DNA of 64,000 nt from an uncultured Alphaproteobacteria bacterium. Lineage in GTDB: Bacteria; Pseudomonadota; Alphaproteobacteria; Rhodobacterales; Rhodobacteraceae. Where the stretch lies: assembly GCA_902524845.1 (NCBI GenBank), contig CABZEW010000001.1:1-64000 (forward strand), read 5' to 3'. Positions 1 to 9,222 of this stretch are shown in pieces. The notes under the pieces are model-generated. The model did no database searches and was not told the origin of the DNA. It saw only the letters and a list, made by a program, of their open reading frames with translations. The position numbers and the translations under genes were made by a program. Numbering within the stretch: position 1 is the first letter of the stretch; each line of letters begins with the position of its first letter.

Positions 1-858
1 ACGGCTATGTACTGCTCCTAATGCAGTGTAAACATCTTTTTCATTACTTGTAATTATTCTGAATCCAAAAATGTCGGACAGCTTATAGAAAGCTTGTTGC
101 TTATCCTGAATTTTTCGCCAAATAGAATAGGGCTTTTTTTCTCGACCAGACACCATTGCTTTAACGCCAATTGAATAGAGTTGATTTTCAATATCATTGA
201 TAATTTTAGGAATAAGGTCATCGCTCTCTTTTTTTAGCTTAAGAAATCTTCTTATTATTGAGTTTCTTCCCTCGGGATTTAATATTCTAAAACTTAAATC
301 TTCTAATTCATCTCTAATTGATTGAATACCCATTCTACCGGCTAAGGGTGCGTATATGTCCATCGTCTCATTGGCCTTCACTAATTGCCTATCATAGCTT
401 ACTGCTCTTATGGTTCTCATATTATGTAATCGGTCGGCAAGCTTAACCAAAAGAACTCTAAGATCTTTGCTTACGGCAACTATGAGCTTTCTGAAGTTTT
501 CGGCTTGCTTTCTTTCCAGTGAAGCAACTTCGAGATTTGAAAGCTTCGTTACTCCGTCTACAAGATTAGCTATCTCACCTCCAAATAACTCTGACACATC
601 TCTAAAAGACCTATTTGTATCCTCAATAGTATCGTGCAATAGCGCTGTAATTATAGAAGCGTCATCTAGTTTTAGCTCTGTAAGTATCTTGGCAACTTGA
701 ACAGGGTGGGAAAAGAATAGCTCACCTGACTTTCTCATTTGTCCAGCGTGAGCAGCTAGGCCAAAATCATATGCTCTTTCTATAAGACTAGAGTTTGTGC
801 TAGGATTATATTGCTTAATCACACCAATCAGATCATCAACAGATAACAACGCATTCAC
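1..858 (-). CDS. spoT: (p)ppGpp synthetase/hydrolase SpoT/RelA family, N-terminal part (cut by window edge)
   Basis: The first 286 codons of a RelA/SpoT homologue; the rest lies beyond base 1. Read from a GTG at 858, the HD hydrolase domain is clear: H51 within FFSHP, and H75-D76 within LLHDTIED, which bind the manganese used to remove pyrophosphate from (p)ppGpp. A later LADRLHNMRT motif completes the HD site. Around residues 250-270 the synthetase domain begins with GREKKPYSIWRKI and FGFRI. The active-looking HD motifs suggest a bifunctional enzyme, the single Rsh type usual in alphaproteobacteria. It follows rpoZ by 26 bases on the same strand, a common order in Rhodobacterales. The start is GTG or a TTG three codons in; no ATG is in frame. 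I infer a role in the stringent response. Confidence 0.95.
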   Translation of the reverse strand, partial: MNALLSVDDLIGVIKQYNPSTNSSLIERAYDFGLAAHAGQMRKSGELFFSHPVQVAKILTELKLDDASIITALLHDTIEDTNRSFRDVSELFGGEIANLVDGVTKLSNLEVASLERKQAENFRKLIVAVSKDLRVLLVKLADRLHNMRTIRAVSYDRQLVKANETMDIYAPLAGRMGIQSIRDELEDLSFRILNPEGRNSIIRRFLKLKKESDDLIPKIINDIENQLYSIGVKAMVSGREKKPYSIWRKIQDKQQAFYKLSDIFGFRIITSNEKDVYTALGAVHSR

Positions 859-884
859 CTATCGTTGAGGTAGAAATAGATACT

Positions 885-1250
885 CTATTTGTCTTCTGAC
901 GTTTGAGCCTCCATCAGAGCTCGGAGCAAATCTTCATTAGCAGATTCACCAACGTTACCTTCTTTACCTCTTTGTCTTTCTCCAGTAAGCAAAGACAAGT
1001 CCTCATCATCTGGTTCATCTACCTCTATTTGACGCTGATGACTTTCAATCGTAGACTCCATTAATTCATCAAATGTAACTGTTTCTACCGCTATCTCTCT
1101 AAGCGCAAGGACTGGATTTTTATCGTTGTCGCGACCTAAGCTGGGCTCAATCCCACTAGAAATCATTCTTGCTCTATGCGCTGCAAGCAAAACCAACTCA
1201 AATCTGTTTGAAACCTTATCTATACAATCTTCAACTGTTACTCGTGCCAT
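885..1250 (-). CDS. rpoZ: DNA-directed RNA polymerase omega subunit
   Basis: A 121-residue omega subunit. The N-terminus [13 protein letters not shown], followed by [14 protein letters not shown], is the family signature; it folds around the beta-prime C-terminus and helps assemble core polymerase. The conserved part is the first 60 residues or so, and the acidic C-terminal tail (rich in D and E, residues 75-121) is variable and probably disordered. The start ATG at 1250 is preceded by AAGGAAAG. It lies between folK and spoT, all on the minus strand with gaps of 21 and 26 bases, so the three probably share a transcript. The pairing with spoT is functionally sensible because omega takes part in the ppGpp response in E. 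coli. Confidence 0.95.
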   Translation of the reverse strand: MARVTVEDCIDKVSNRFELVLLAAHRARMISSGIEPSLGRDNDKNPVLALREIAVETVTFDELMESTIESHQRQIEVDEPDDEDLSLLTGERQRGKEGNVGESANEDLLRALMEAQTSEDK

Positions 1251-1271
1251 TAAGCTTTCCTTTATATCTTC

Positions 1272-1838
1272 TTAGCGTTTTGTTTTCTTTATATTCTCTA
1301 GTTCATTGAGTGGAAGACTGTCAAGCATTTCCTTCGCTTTCATCCCTAAAAAGGGATGTATCCAATCAGGTTGCAGATCGTCCAAAGGCTTTAAAAAAAA
1401 TGTTCTTTCTTGCAATCTTGGGTGAGGTAGGATCAGCTCATTAGGCGATAGACTTATCTGGTCTGAAAAATCCAATTTTAACCATTTCTCGAAATGGGCT
1501 TTGCTGGGTAAAATTAATTGATCGCAAAGTAAAATATCTATATCGCAAGTCCTTGGTTCCCACCTTCTTTCTCGTTTTCTTCCATATTTATTCTCCAAAC
1601 CAGAGGTATAATCTAATAAATCTCTGGGTTTAAGGTTTGTGTTTAATCGGATCCCAACGTTTACGTATTTAGGTTCTCTCTCATCAACAATGCTTGAGGA
1701 AATATACCAATTACTTTCCATTGAAGATTGGATAGAAGAATAAGATCTTAGTTCATCCACACATTTTTTGAGTGTTTTAGCACTATTCCCAAATTTACTG
1801 GGTAAATTAGATCCAAACACAACGACGTAATTATTCAT
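1272..1838 (-). CDS. folK: 2-amino-4-hydroxy-6-hydroxymethyldihydropteridine pyrophosphokinase
   Basis: HPPK transfers pyrophosphate from ATP to 6-hydroxymethyl-7,8-dihydropterin in folate synthesis. The 188-residue length fits. Visible signatures are an N-terminal VVFGSNL, where most homologues have a G-S-N-L/G motif, the P-K-Y-V-N region, and RRWEPRTCDIDILL near residues 91-104, which holds the paired aspartates that bind magnesium. It is the first gene of a probable folK-rpoZ-spoT operon and is divergent from ispH, 57 bases away. No folP or folB is present in this window. Confidence 0.93.
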   Translation of the reverse strand: MNNYVVVFGSNLPSKFGNSAKTLKKCVDELRSYSSIQSSMESNWYISSSIVDEREPKYVNVGIRLNTNLKPRDLLDYTSGLENKYGRKRERRWEPRTCDIDILLCDQLILPSKAHFEKWLKLDFSDQISLSPNELILPHPRLQERTFFLKPLDDLQPDWIHPFLGMKAKEMLDSLPLNELENIKKTKR

Positions 1839-1895
1839 TTTCTCTCACTTTTTAAAAAGATAGTTTTTTTTTAAAAAAAAGTATACGCTTTAGGC

Positions 1896-2852
1896 ATGTC
1901 GATTGCGCCTGAAACTTTGCCTGTAAAGGAGATTCACCTTGCTAATCCTAGAGGTTTTTGTGCTGGCGTTGATAGAGCAATAGAAATGGTAGAGCTAGCC
2001 TTAAAGAAATGGGGGGCACCCATTTATGTCAGACACGAAATTGTCCATAACAAACATGTTGTCTACAACCTTAGAAAAAAAGGCGCTGTCTTCGTAGAGG
2101 AATTGGAGGAGTGCCCAGTAGATCGGCCTGTTATATTTTCTGCACATGGTGTGCCAAAATTTGTGCCAGAAGAGGCAAAAAAAAGGCAAATGTTATTTAT
2201 CGATGCCACCTGTCCTTTGGTAACTAAAGTTCACAACGAAATAAGAAGATATTATGACAAAGGTTATAAAATAATAATGATTGGGCATCGTGGACATCCC
2301 GAGACAATTGGTACTATGGGTCAATTGCCGGAAGGGGAGGTGTTATTGGTCGAAAATAAAGAAGATGTAGAGAAGATAAACCCATTAAAATATCCAAAAC
2401 TAGCTTACGTTACTCAAACAACTCTATCAGTCGACGACACTAAAGATATTGCTCTCGCTTTAAACAAAAAATTTCCATCAATAGAAAACCCAAAGAAAGA
2501 AGACATCTGCTATGCAACTACTAACAGGCAAGAAGAGGTAAAAAGGCTTGTAAAGTTAGTAGATTTAATGTTGGTGGTAGGATCAGAGAATTCATCCAAT
2601 TCGCAGAGATTAGTCGATGTTGCGAAAGACGGAGGATGCAGCGATGCATACCTAATTGAGGATTACAAAAGAATTGACTGGGGGAAAGTAGCTTTGGCCA
2701 ATTCTATTGGGATTACTTCAGGAGCTTCTGCGCCAGACCATCTTGTAAAAGAAGTCATTTTTAGTATCCAGGAAAAATTTGATACGAGTTTGGTCTATGA
2801 TACGAAAAAAAAAGAGACTATCGAATTTAAAGTTCCACCTGTATTGAGGTAA
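1896..2852 (+). CDS. ispH: 4-hydroxy-3-methylbut-2-enyl diphosphate reductase (IspH/LytB)
   Basis: Last step of the MEP isoprenoid pathway: reduces HMBPP to IPP and DMAPP with a [4Fe-4S] cluster. The 318-residue protein has the three expected cluster cysteines: C22 in [12 protein letters not shown], one in [13 protein letters not shown] (about residue 106) and one in ICYATTNRQ (about residue 207). The HGV motif (SAHGVPKFV) is also present. The ATG at 1896 is chosen because the N-terminal motif follows directly. It starts a plus-strand run with a DUF3429 gene (1-base gap) and rnhA (3-base gap), so the three are probably cotranscribed. ispE at 16003 and a polyprenyl synthase at 15023 belong to the same pathway. 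Confidence 0.97.
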   Translation: MSIAPETLPVKEIHLANPRGFCAGVDRAIEMVELALKKWGAPIYVRHEIVHNKHVVYNLRKKGAVFVEELEECPVDRPVIFSAHGVPKFVPEEAKKRQMLFIDATCPLVTKVHNEIRRYYDKGYKIIMIGHRGHPETIGTMGQLPEGEVLLVENKEDVEKINPLKYPKLAYVTQTTLSVDDTKDIALALNKKFPSIENPKKEDICYATTNRQEEVKRLVKLVDLMLVVGSENSSNSQRLVDVAKDGGCSDAYLIEDYKRIDWGKVALANSIGITSGASAPDHLVKEVIFSIQEKFDTSLVYDTKKKETIEFKVPPVLR

Positions 2853-2853
2853 A

Positions 2854-3285
2854 ATGTTCAATGGAGTGCCTAAAAGTGTTGTGCTAGCTAGCCTTTTCGG
2901 ACTTATTCCAATATTGGTAGGGCTCGCTTCCACCTTTAATGTTGCTATAGAGCAAAGTTTAAAAGAATCTTTTATTAGAATAGCGCTTATCTATAGTGGT
3001 TTTATTCTATCTTTTATGAGTGGTTGCACATTTTATGTATCATCGCTTGAAAAAGAACGAGATATATTACTTTGGTTTAGTGTTGCACCGGTCCTATTAG
3101 CACTTTTATCAATTCTTATACCCTTTATGCAGAGCTTTGTACTTGCTTTGGGTTTTCTGGTGGTTTTAGAAATAGAAAGAAAATTACATAAAATAAGGGC
3201 TTTGCCTGGGTGGTGGCTCAAACTTAGATTTCCTATGACATCTATTGTCGTAGTATTACTAATTTTTTTAGGTTTCAGAATTTAA
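2854..3285 (+). CDS. DUF3429 family integral membrane protein
   Basis: A 143-residue hydrophobic protein with about four membrane segments (roughly residues 10-28, 42-62, 73-110 with a polar break, and 123-141). YSGFILSFMSGC and PGWWLKLRFPMT match my memory of the DUF3429 family, whose function is unknown. Homologues of this type sit beside ispH and rnhA in Rhodobacterales, as here. It starts one base after the ispH stop and ends three bases before rnhA, so translation is probably coupled. Nothing in the sequence indicates a specific activity. Confidence 0.8.
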   Translation: MFNGVPKSVVLASLFGLIPILVGLASTFNVAIEQSLKESFIRIALIYSGFILSFMSGCTFYVSSLEKERDILLWFSVAPVLLALLSILIPFMQSFVLALGFLVVLEIERKLHKIRALPGWWLKLRFPMTSIVVVLLIFLGFRI

Positions 3286-3288
3286 AAG

Positions 3289-3756
3289 ATGAAAATAAAA
3301 GCTTATACCGATGGAGCATGCAGCGGAAACCCTGGGCCTGGAGGTTGGGGCGTGTTTTTAGTCGCTGAGAATAAAATGGGTGAAACTTTGAAGGAGGAGG
3401 CCCTCTACGGGAAAAACAAGGAAACAACTAATCAAATAATGGAGCTGACAGCGGCTATACAAGCTTTAGAAAGCCTAAAAAGAAAAAATGTCGATATTAC
3501 CATTTTCACTGACAGCAAGTATGTTATCGATGGAATTACAAAATGGATTTATAGTTGGCTTAAAAACAATTGGAGTACAGCTTCCAAAAAACCAGTCGCA
3601 AATCGACTGTTATGGGAAGAGCTTTTTGATTTAACAAAAAATCACAATGTCGAGTGGATATGGGTGAAAGGTCACGCTGGGGTGCTTGGAAATGAGAAAG
3701 CTGACTCACTAGCTGTGAAAGGACGTGAAGAAGCATCTAGTGACTTGACTGATTAA
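3289..3756 (+). CDS. rnhA: Ribonuclease HI
   Basis: Cleaves the RNA strand of RNA-DNA hybrids (R-loops, primers). The 155-residue length is standard. The carboxylate tetrad is in place: D8 in AYTDGACSGNPGPGGWG, the E of MELTAAIQAL, the D of IFTDSKYV and the D of GNEKADSLA, with the preceding GHAG histidine loop. It is the last gene of the ispH-DUF3429-rnhA group. Its 3' end overlaps the 3' end of the convergent fmt gene by 20 bases, so there is no room for a separate terminator. Confidence 0.97.
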   Translation: MKIKAYTDGACSGNPGPGGWGVFLVAENKMGETLKEEALYGKNKETTNQIMELTAAIQALESLKRKNVDITIFTDSKYVIDGITKWIYSWLKNNWSTASKKPVANRLLWEELFDLTKNHNVEWIWVKGHAGVLGNEKADSLAVKGREEASSDLTD

Positions 3757-4657
3757 TGCTATCACCTTTCTTAAACTTGAACCCCCTGATCAAGTTACTA
3801 ACGCTCATAATATCTTTTCCTTGTCTTTGGATTTCTAAAATATCTAGTGCTTGCTCACCACACGCAATCGTCAAGTTTTCATTAATAATTGATCCAGCTT
3901 GCCCTCTGCCTTCCACTACTTTAGCTCTGAATACCTTGAATCGTTCCTTCTTATATTCAAACCACGCACCCGGTGTTGGTGCTAAGCCTCTTACTCTGGC
4001 TTCTAAGACAGAGGCTTGCTGATTGAAGTCTAATTTTGTATCCAATTTTTTAATTTTCGGAGCATAACTAACGAGGCTATCATTTTGTAGTACTTCCTTA
4101 TTTGAATTAATATTATTAAGCACTTTCAACAAATTTTTTGCTCCGAGTTCACTCAACAAGTAGTGTAAAGATCCAAAGGTTTCAGTATGATCCAGAATTA
4201 CTTTTTCCTGACGTAAGATCGGTCCAGCATCTAATTTTTCGTTCATTTTGACTATGGAGACTCCGGTGGATAAATCTCTATTAAAAATCACATGGTTTAT
4301 GGGAGCCGCTCCTCTCCAATAAGGCAAAAAAGAACCATGAACATTTACGGAGAATTTCTTTGGGATTTTTAGAACCTCTTTTGATAAGATAAGTCCATAC
4401 GCTACGACTATCAGAAAATCTGGCTCATAGCTTTTTAAGTTTGCTACTACACTTGGATCATTTAATGTCTGTGGTTGCTCTACTTTTAAACCCTGAGAAA
4501 ATGCGAATTCTGCTAGCGGTACCTCTTTATAACTCTTACCCCGACCTGCTTTGCGTGGAGGCTGGCTATAAACGGCTCTCACGTTGTATTCCGGCTTTCT
4601 TAAAATTCGAAGTGATGGAATTGCAAATGTTGACGAACCCATAAATACAATGTTCAT
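3737..4657 (-). CDS. fmt: Methionyl-tRNA formyltransferase
   Basis: Formylates initiator Met-tRNA from 10-formyl-THF. The 306-residue protein has the catalytic N105, H107 and D143 in SVNVHGSFLPYWRGAAPIN and MNEKLDAGPIL. The C-terminal domain (from about residue 205) carries a PTPGAWF motif that contacts tRNA. It follows def by 3 bases on the minus strand; the two act one after the other on the same formyl group, and the def-fmt pair is widely conserved. Its last 20 bases overlap the end of rnhA on the other strand. Confidence 0.97.
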   Translation of the reverse strand: MNIVFMGSSTFAIPSLRILRKPEYNVRAVYSQPPRKAGRGKSYKEVPLAEFAFSQGLKVEQPQTLNDPSVVANLKSYEPDFLIVVAYGLILSKEVLKIPKKFSVNVHGSFLPYWRGAAPINHVIFNRDLSTGVSIVKMNEKLDAGPILRQEKVILDHTETFGSLHYLLSELGAKNLLKVLNNINSNKEVLQNDSLVSYAPKIKKLDTKLDFNQQASVLEARVRGLAPTPGAWFEYKKERFKVFRAKVVEGRGQAGSIINENLTIACGEQALDILEIQRQGKDIMSVSNLIRGFKFKKGDSINQSSH

Positions 4658-4660
4658 GTT

Positions 4661-5179
4661 CTATGCCTTTTTTGCCAGTTTAGACGATTTTTTTAGTTTA
4701 TTCTTCACCAGGATCTTTTTCATGGGGCGAAGACGATCTATAAAAAGCTTTCCATTTAAATGATCCAACTCATGCTGAAAGCAAGTCGACCACAGGTCAT
4801 CGTATGTATTTCGTCGCAGAACTCCGTTAATATCTTGATATACCACTTTTATAACTTTTGGCCTAAATACTTCCTCTGTAATTCCAGGAATTGATAAGCA
4901 TCCCTCCTTGTATGAGTTTAAGTCTTCAGATTCATGCTCTATCTCTGGATTAATTACAATTCTACAATCTTTTTCTTCGTCCTCTCTTGAGCAGTCAAGC
5001 ACAAATATTCTCTTATTTATACCGATTTGTGGAGCAGCCAAACCTACTCCATCTGCATCGTACATGGTATCTATCAGATCTCTAGAAAGGCTAGCGACAT
5101 TTTCATCAAAATTATCTATCCTAGTGCTCATTCTGACCAATAGAGGATGGGGGTAAGATAATATTTTTTTGACTGCCAT
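4661..5179 (-). CDS. def: Peptide deformylase
   Basis: Removes the N-formyl group from nascent proteins. The 172-residue protein has all three motifs: GVGLAAPQIG (about 44-53), EGCLSIP with metal ligand C94, and QHELDH with H136, catalytic E137 and H140. The lysine-rich C-terminal tail (last 20 residues) could lie near the ribosome, as in other deformylases; this is inference. It is upstream of fmt in the same operon. The upstream region is shared with the divergent aminotransferase gene at 5247 (67 bases). Confidence 0.97.
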   Translation of the reverse strand: MAVKKILSYPHPLLVRMSTRIDNFDENVASLSRDLIDTMYDADGVGLAAPQIGINKRIFVLDCSREDEEKDCRIVINPEIEHESEDLNSYKEGCLSIPGITEEVFRPKVIKVVYQDINGVLRRNTYDDLWSTCFQHELDHLNGKLFIDRLRPMKKILVKNKLKKSSKLAKKA

Positions 5180-5246
5180 AATAAATTTAAATAAATAGAT
5201 ACTAGACGACGGGAAAATAAATTCTTATACATGACCGGTAATCCAA

Positions 5247-6413
5247 ATGATAGTTAATTTTGACAAATACATCGATAATAGACACGCAAAGCTTTCAAAG
5301 TTTGATGGTTTAAGAAGTTTATACGGCACAAGTCAAGATACCTGCATTTCCATGTGGGTTGCAGACATGGACTTTAATCCTCCTCAGGCTGTTCTGACAG
5401 CGCTTCAGAAAGAAGTATCACATGGAGTTTTCGGTTACTATGGAAGCAATAAATCTTTTATTAGCTCGATAAAGTTTTGGATGAAAAGCAGACATGACTG
5501 GGATATTTCTGAGGAATGGTGCTCAGTTGTACATGGAGTAAACTCAGGAATTGGAATGGGTTTGAGAGCATTCTCGGAACCGGGCGATGAAATATTACTG
5601 TTTTCACCTGTATATTACTCTTTTTTTAATACAATCAAAAATAATGGGCGAGTAGTAAAGGAAATTCCTTTAAAAATATCTGATGGCCACTATGAGATAG
5701 ATTTTCATAAATTGGATAAAAGTTTGTCAGGTAAAGAGAAAATTATTATTTTTTGTAGCCCACATAATCCAGGAGGTAAAGTCTGGAGTACAGAAACGCT
5801 GGTTTCTTTAGCTGAGTTTAGTATGAAAAATAATATCATAATTTTTATGGATGAAATTCATCACGACTTAACTTACCCAGATAAACCACACGTCACATTT
5901 CTAAAAGCAGCTCCTGAAGCAGAAGAAATAAGTCTAATATTTACTGCAGCTACTAAAACATTTAACATCGCAGGCTGTCATACTGGAACAACTATTATCC
6001 CAAACCCTAAGCTTCGATCTATTTACGATAGAGAACATGCAGCCTTCGGTAAAACACCAAATAGGTTCGGAATGATAATGACTGAGGCTGCTTACAGAGA
6101 GGGAGCAGAGTGGCTTGATCAACTTATGCATTACCTAGAGAACAACAGAAATATTTTTATAAATTCTATGAGATCACTTAGCAAAGTGAAAGTTTTTGAT
6201 TTGGAGTCGACCTATCTTGCGTGGGTAGATTTTAGCAAACTGAATATTACTGAAGAAGAATTAAAAACAATGCTTGTAAAAGAGGCTGGAGTTGCTCCCA
6301 GCTTTGGTAGTGGTTTTGGCAAAACTTCAGGGAAATTTGCGAGATTTAACATAGCTTGTAGGACAGAAATATTGAACCTAGCTATCGACAGATTGACTAA
6401 AACTTTTTTGTGA
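5247..6413 (+). CDS. MalY/PatB-family PLP-dependent aminotransferase or cystathionine beta-lyase
   Basis: A 388-residue fold-type I PLP enzyme. MWVADMDFNPP near residues 36-46 and the GVFGYYGS motif are characteristic of the MalY/PatB group, which cleaves C-S bonds of cystathionine or cysteine conjugates. The PLP lysine is K237 in AATKTFNIAG; SPHNPGGKVW (about 171-180) and MDEIHHDL hold the cofactor-contacting Asn and Asp. The exact substrate cannot be read from the sequence; a role in methionine or organosulfur metabolism is likely. It stands alone between def (divergent) and mcl1, with a 72-base gap downstream. Confidence 0.88.
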   Translation: MIVNFDKYIDNRHAKLSKFDGLRSLYGTSQDTCISMWVADMDFNPPQAVLTALQKEVSHGVFGYYGSNKSFISSIKFWMKSRHDWDISEEWCSVVHGVNSGIGMGLRAFSEPGDEILLFSPVYYSFFNTIKNNGRVVKEIPLKISDGHYEIDFHKLDKSLSGKEKIIIFCSPHNPGGKVWSTETLVSLAEFSMKNNIIIFMDEIHHDLTYPDKPHVTFLKAAPEAEEISLIFTAATKTFNIAGCHTGTTIIPNPKLRSIYDREHAAFGKTPNRFGMIMTEAAYREGAEWLDQLMHYLENNRNIFINSMRSLSKVKVFDLESTYLAWVDFSKLNITEEELKTMLVKEAGVAPSFGSGFGKTSGKFARFNIACRTEILNLAIDRLTKTFL

Positions 6414-6485
6414 GTTTTTATTTACTAGTTAAAGGATAATTTATACAAATGAGAATTGAATAGTTGCAAAAAAAAAGGAAAAAAA

Positions 6486-7451
6486 ATGAGTTTTTTAATA
6501 CAACCGCCCATTCCTGAAAGATTAAACAGATGTCAGCTATTTGGCCCAGGTTCTAGGCCAGAACTTTTCGAAAAAATGGCTTCCTCCAAGGCCGATGTTG
6601 TTAACCTTGATTTGGAAGATAGTGTAGCGCCTTCAAGTAAAGTTGATGCAAGACAAAACATTTCTAAAGCTATCGGTGAATTAGACTGGGCTGAAAAAAC
6701 TTTATCTGTTCGCATAAATGGATTGGATACGGAATATTGGGTTGATGATATTTTGTCGTTAGTCGACAATTCAAGTGAAAGATTAGATTGTATTATGATA
6801 CCAAAGGTCGGTAATTCTAGTGATATCTACGCTGTGGATGCTCTTGTTACTGCTATGGAGAAGAAAAACCGGCGAAATAAGAATTTAAACTTTGAAATAA
6901 TTATTGAAACAGCAGCAGGACTTGAAAATATAAATGAAATCGCATTGGCAAGTGAACGTTTAGTCGCGATGAGTTTTGGCGTTGCAGATTATGCGGCCTC
7001 AATGGGAATGCAAACTACAAATATTGGAGGAACACAAGAAGGGTACTACACAAACTCCAAAAATGGTGAAAGGCTTTTGATGGATCCTTGGCACCATCCT
7101 ATGGTAGCCATGATTGCTGCTTGCAGGGCTAACGGAATTCTTCCAGTAGATGGCCCATTTGGAGATATTTCAGACCAGGAAAACTATGTTGCTCAAGCGA
7201 AAAGAGCTGCTACCCTCGGCATGGCAGGGAAATGGGCAATTCACCCATCCCAAGTTGAGCTCGCAAATCAAGTATTTACCCCCTCCGAGGATGCAATTGA
7301 GAACGCAAAAGGTATTATCAGTGCTATGGAGGCTGCAGAAGCTAAAGGTGCGGGGGCTGCTGTTTTCAAAGGAAAATTAATTGATATAGCTTCTATAAAA
7401 CAAGCTAAGGTATTGATTGATCAACATAATAAAATAAAAAGTACAAATTGA
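6486..7451 (+). CDS. mcl1: L-malyl-CoA/beta-methylmalyl-CoA lyase (HpcH/HpaI family)
   Basis: A 321-residue CitE-like lyase. It cleaves beta-methylmalyl-CoA to glyoxylate and propionyl-CoA, and malyl-CoA to glyoxylate and acetyl-CoA, in the ethylmalonyl-CoA pathway. It closely resembles the Rhodobacter Mcl1 protein as I remember it: [64 protein letters not shown]. The E/D magnesium ligands are visible in those motifs. I chose ATG 6486 rather than an in-frame upstream start, because a GGA box in an A-rich run lies just before it and the family starts there. The stop overlaps the accA start by one base (TGATG), suggesting translational coupling. Confidence 0.93.
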   Translation: MSFLIQPPIPERLNRCQLFGPGSRPELFEKMASSKADVVNLDLEDSVAPSSKVDARQNISKAIGELDWAEKTLSVRINGLDTEYWVDDILSLVDNSSERLDCIMIPKVGNSSDIYAVDALVTAMEKKNRRNKNLNFEIIIETAAGLENINEIALASERLVAMSFGVADYAASMGMQTTNIGGTQEGYYTNSKNGERLLMDPWHHPMVAMIAACRANGILPVDGPFGDISDQENYVAQAKRAATLGMAGKWAIHPSQVELANQVFTPSEDAIENAKGIISAMEAAEAKGAGAAVFKGKLIDIASIKQAKVLIDQHNKIKSTN

Positions 7452-8410
7452 TGGCGATCTACCTGGATTTTGAGAAGGATCTTGCCGAAGTTCAAAGCAA
7501 AATTTCAGACCTTGAGAGTTTACCGGACAGTTCGAGCAGTAAAAATATAAAAAACGAGATAGAATTTTTAAAAAGTAAGTCTTATAAGATTCTCAAAGAT
7601 CTTTATACTGACATGAGTCCTTGGCGTAAATGTCAAGTGGCCCGACATCCTGAGAGGCCACATACCACAGACTACATTAACCATATAATTAGTGAGTATA
7701 CTCCCTTAAGTGGAGATCGAAATTTTGCAGAGGACTTGGCTATAGTCGGGGGTCTGGGTCGATTAGAGGATACTCCTGTAGTAATATTGGGACATGAGAA
7801 GGGCAACTCAACTGAAAGTAGATTAAAACGAAATTTTGGGATGGCTAGACCAGAAGGATATAGAAAAGCCGCTCGTCTTATGAAATTAGCTGACAAGTTT
7901 GGTCTGCCAATAATTACATTTATTGATACTCCAGGAGCATATCCCGGAAAAGGTGCTGAGGAAAGAGGCCAAGCCGAAGCTATAGCTAGATCAACTCAAA
8001 CCTGCTTAGAAGTATCTGTGCCAATAATATCAATTATTATCGGCGAAGGAGGATCTGGTGGTGCGATTGCAATGGCTTCTGCAAATACACTGATAATGTT
8101 AGAGCATTCGATTTATTCAGTAATTTCCCCAGAGGGATGCGCTTCTATTCTTTGGAAAAATTCTGATAAAATGAGAGAGGCCGCCGACGCATTAAAATTA
8201 ACTGCCCAACACCTTAAAGAGATCGGAGTTGTAGACAAAGTGATAAAGGAACCCTTAGGTGGAGCTCACAGGAACAGAAAGAACTCTTTAGAAGAAGTAA
8301 AGAAGGCATTGTTGGAAGAAATCATCAATTTCAGAAAAATGGGTAGACAAAGGATAAAAAAATTACGTTCAGACAAGTATATAAATATGGGATCTTTGTC
8401 TAATCTTTAG
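7451..8410 (+). CDS. accA: Acetyl-CoA carboxylase carboxyltransferase subunit alpha
   Basis: Alpha half of the carboxyltransferase that moves CO2 from biotin to acetyl-CoA to give malonyl-CoA, the first committed step of fatty-acid synthesis. The 319-residue length is normal. Typical motifs are the N-terminal coiled region (residues 1-60), [32 protein letters not shown] (in part), [18 protein letters not shown] and [12 protein letters not shown]. The start ATG at 7451 shares one base with the mcl1 stop. Its 3' end overlaps the convergent plsC gene by 11 bases. accB, accC and accD are not in this window. Confidence 0.97.
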   Translation: MAIYLDFEKDLAEVQSKISDLESLPDSSSSKNIKNEIEFLKSKSYKILKDLYTDMSPWRKCQVARHPERPHTTDYINHIISEYTPLSGDRNFAEDLAIVGGLGRLEDTPVVILGHEKGNSTESRLKRNFGMARPEGYRKAARLMKLADKFGLPIITFIDTPGAYPGKGAEERGQAEAIARSTQTCLEVSVPIISIIIGEGGSGGAIAMASANTLIMLEHSIYSVISPEGCASILWKNSDKMREAADALKLTAQHLKEIGVVDKVIKEPLGGAHRNRKNSLEEVKKALLEEIINFRKMGRQRIKKLRSDKYINMGSLSNL

Positions 8411-9125
8411 CGACTTCCTCGTTATAGAGTTTTTGAGAATCTCGTTCTATCTTGTTCTTTATGTAACTCAAGTTGTACTTTTCTTTTTTAGAATAGCCAA
8501 TTTTCTCTAAAAAGTTAACCGATGCTTTGGAATTTTGTTTGAATTTACCGGTTTTTGACCACGCGACTCCCGCATTTGTTGAAACTAAATATAGGGGACG
8601 TTTGAGACTGGAGAATAAGACCAATACACCCTTCTTATATTTCACTTCTTGTCCAGGAATAGTTCTTGTGCCTTCCGGATAAATTACTAGCTGACCGGAT
8701 TGACTGCGTGCCTCCACAGTAATTGCTTCTTTTAATGCATGCCAGCTTCTCATCTTATCGTTTCTTTTAACATTCACACATCCTATTTTTCTTGCATATG
8801 TTGAAAGAATTGGGATCCAAGCAAGCTCTGATTTCATTATAAATTTTGGCTCTGGTAAAGCTCTTAACAAAATCAGAACATCTAAAAAAGATTGATGCTT
8901 TGAACACACTATCGAGGCACTGTTATCTGGCAGAACACCCTTTATCAAAATCTTAATATTGAAGAATATCTTAAGAATAAAAAATACTGCGTCGCAATAT
9001 AATTTGATAACTTTCAAACAGTTTCTTCTAGAAGTGCTAGCGTAAGGCCATAGCAGTATTCCCATAAATCCCAAAAGAGCGTAAATAATTAACCCAGCTG
9101 AGATATTTTTAAATTTGCCCCACAT
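8400..9125 (-). CDS. plsC: 1-acyl-sn-glycerol-3-phosphate acyltransferase
   Basis: Second acylation step of phosphatidic acid synthesis at the inner membrane. The 241-residue protein has the catalytic H77-x4-D82 box (KHQSFLD) and the YPEGTRT motif (about 149-155) that binds glycerol phosphate. Two hydrophobic N-terminal stretches (about 10-30 and 45-62) anchor it. The reading frame overlaps the end of accA tail to tail by 11 bases. In Rhodobacterales I recall this family following ftsE-ftsX; here neither is present next to it, and the gene faces a zinc-ribbon gene directly across 97 bases. Confidence 0.9.
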   Translation of the reverse strand: MWGKFKNISAGLIIYALLGFMGILLWPYASTSRRNCLKVIKLYCDAVFFILKIFFNIKILIKGVLPDNSASIVCSKHQSFLDVLILLRALPEPKFIMKSELAWIPILSTYARKIGCVNVKRNDKMRSWHALKEAITVEARSQSGQLVIYPEGTRTIPGQEVKYKKGVLVLFSSLKRPLYLVSTNAGVAWSKTGKFKQNSKASVNFLEKIGYSKKEKYNLSYIKNKIERDSQKLYNEEVAKD

Positions 9126-9222
9126 TCATCGAACTTTCTTACTAATAAGTCAAAATTTTATTTCAAAATTTGACTTTTACTTTATTATCACAGACTGTTG
9201 ATAAGAGAAAATATATTAATTT

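Noticed and set aside
410-700. A 96-codon plus-strand frame opposite spoT
   Set aside because: Antisense shadow of the HD domain; no ribosome-binding site and no family resemblance.
6456-6485. A longer start for mcl1 adding ten Lys-rich residues
   Set aside because: The family starts at MSF; the extra residues are the purine-rich Shine-Dalgarno region read as codons.
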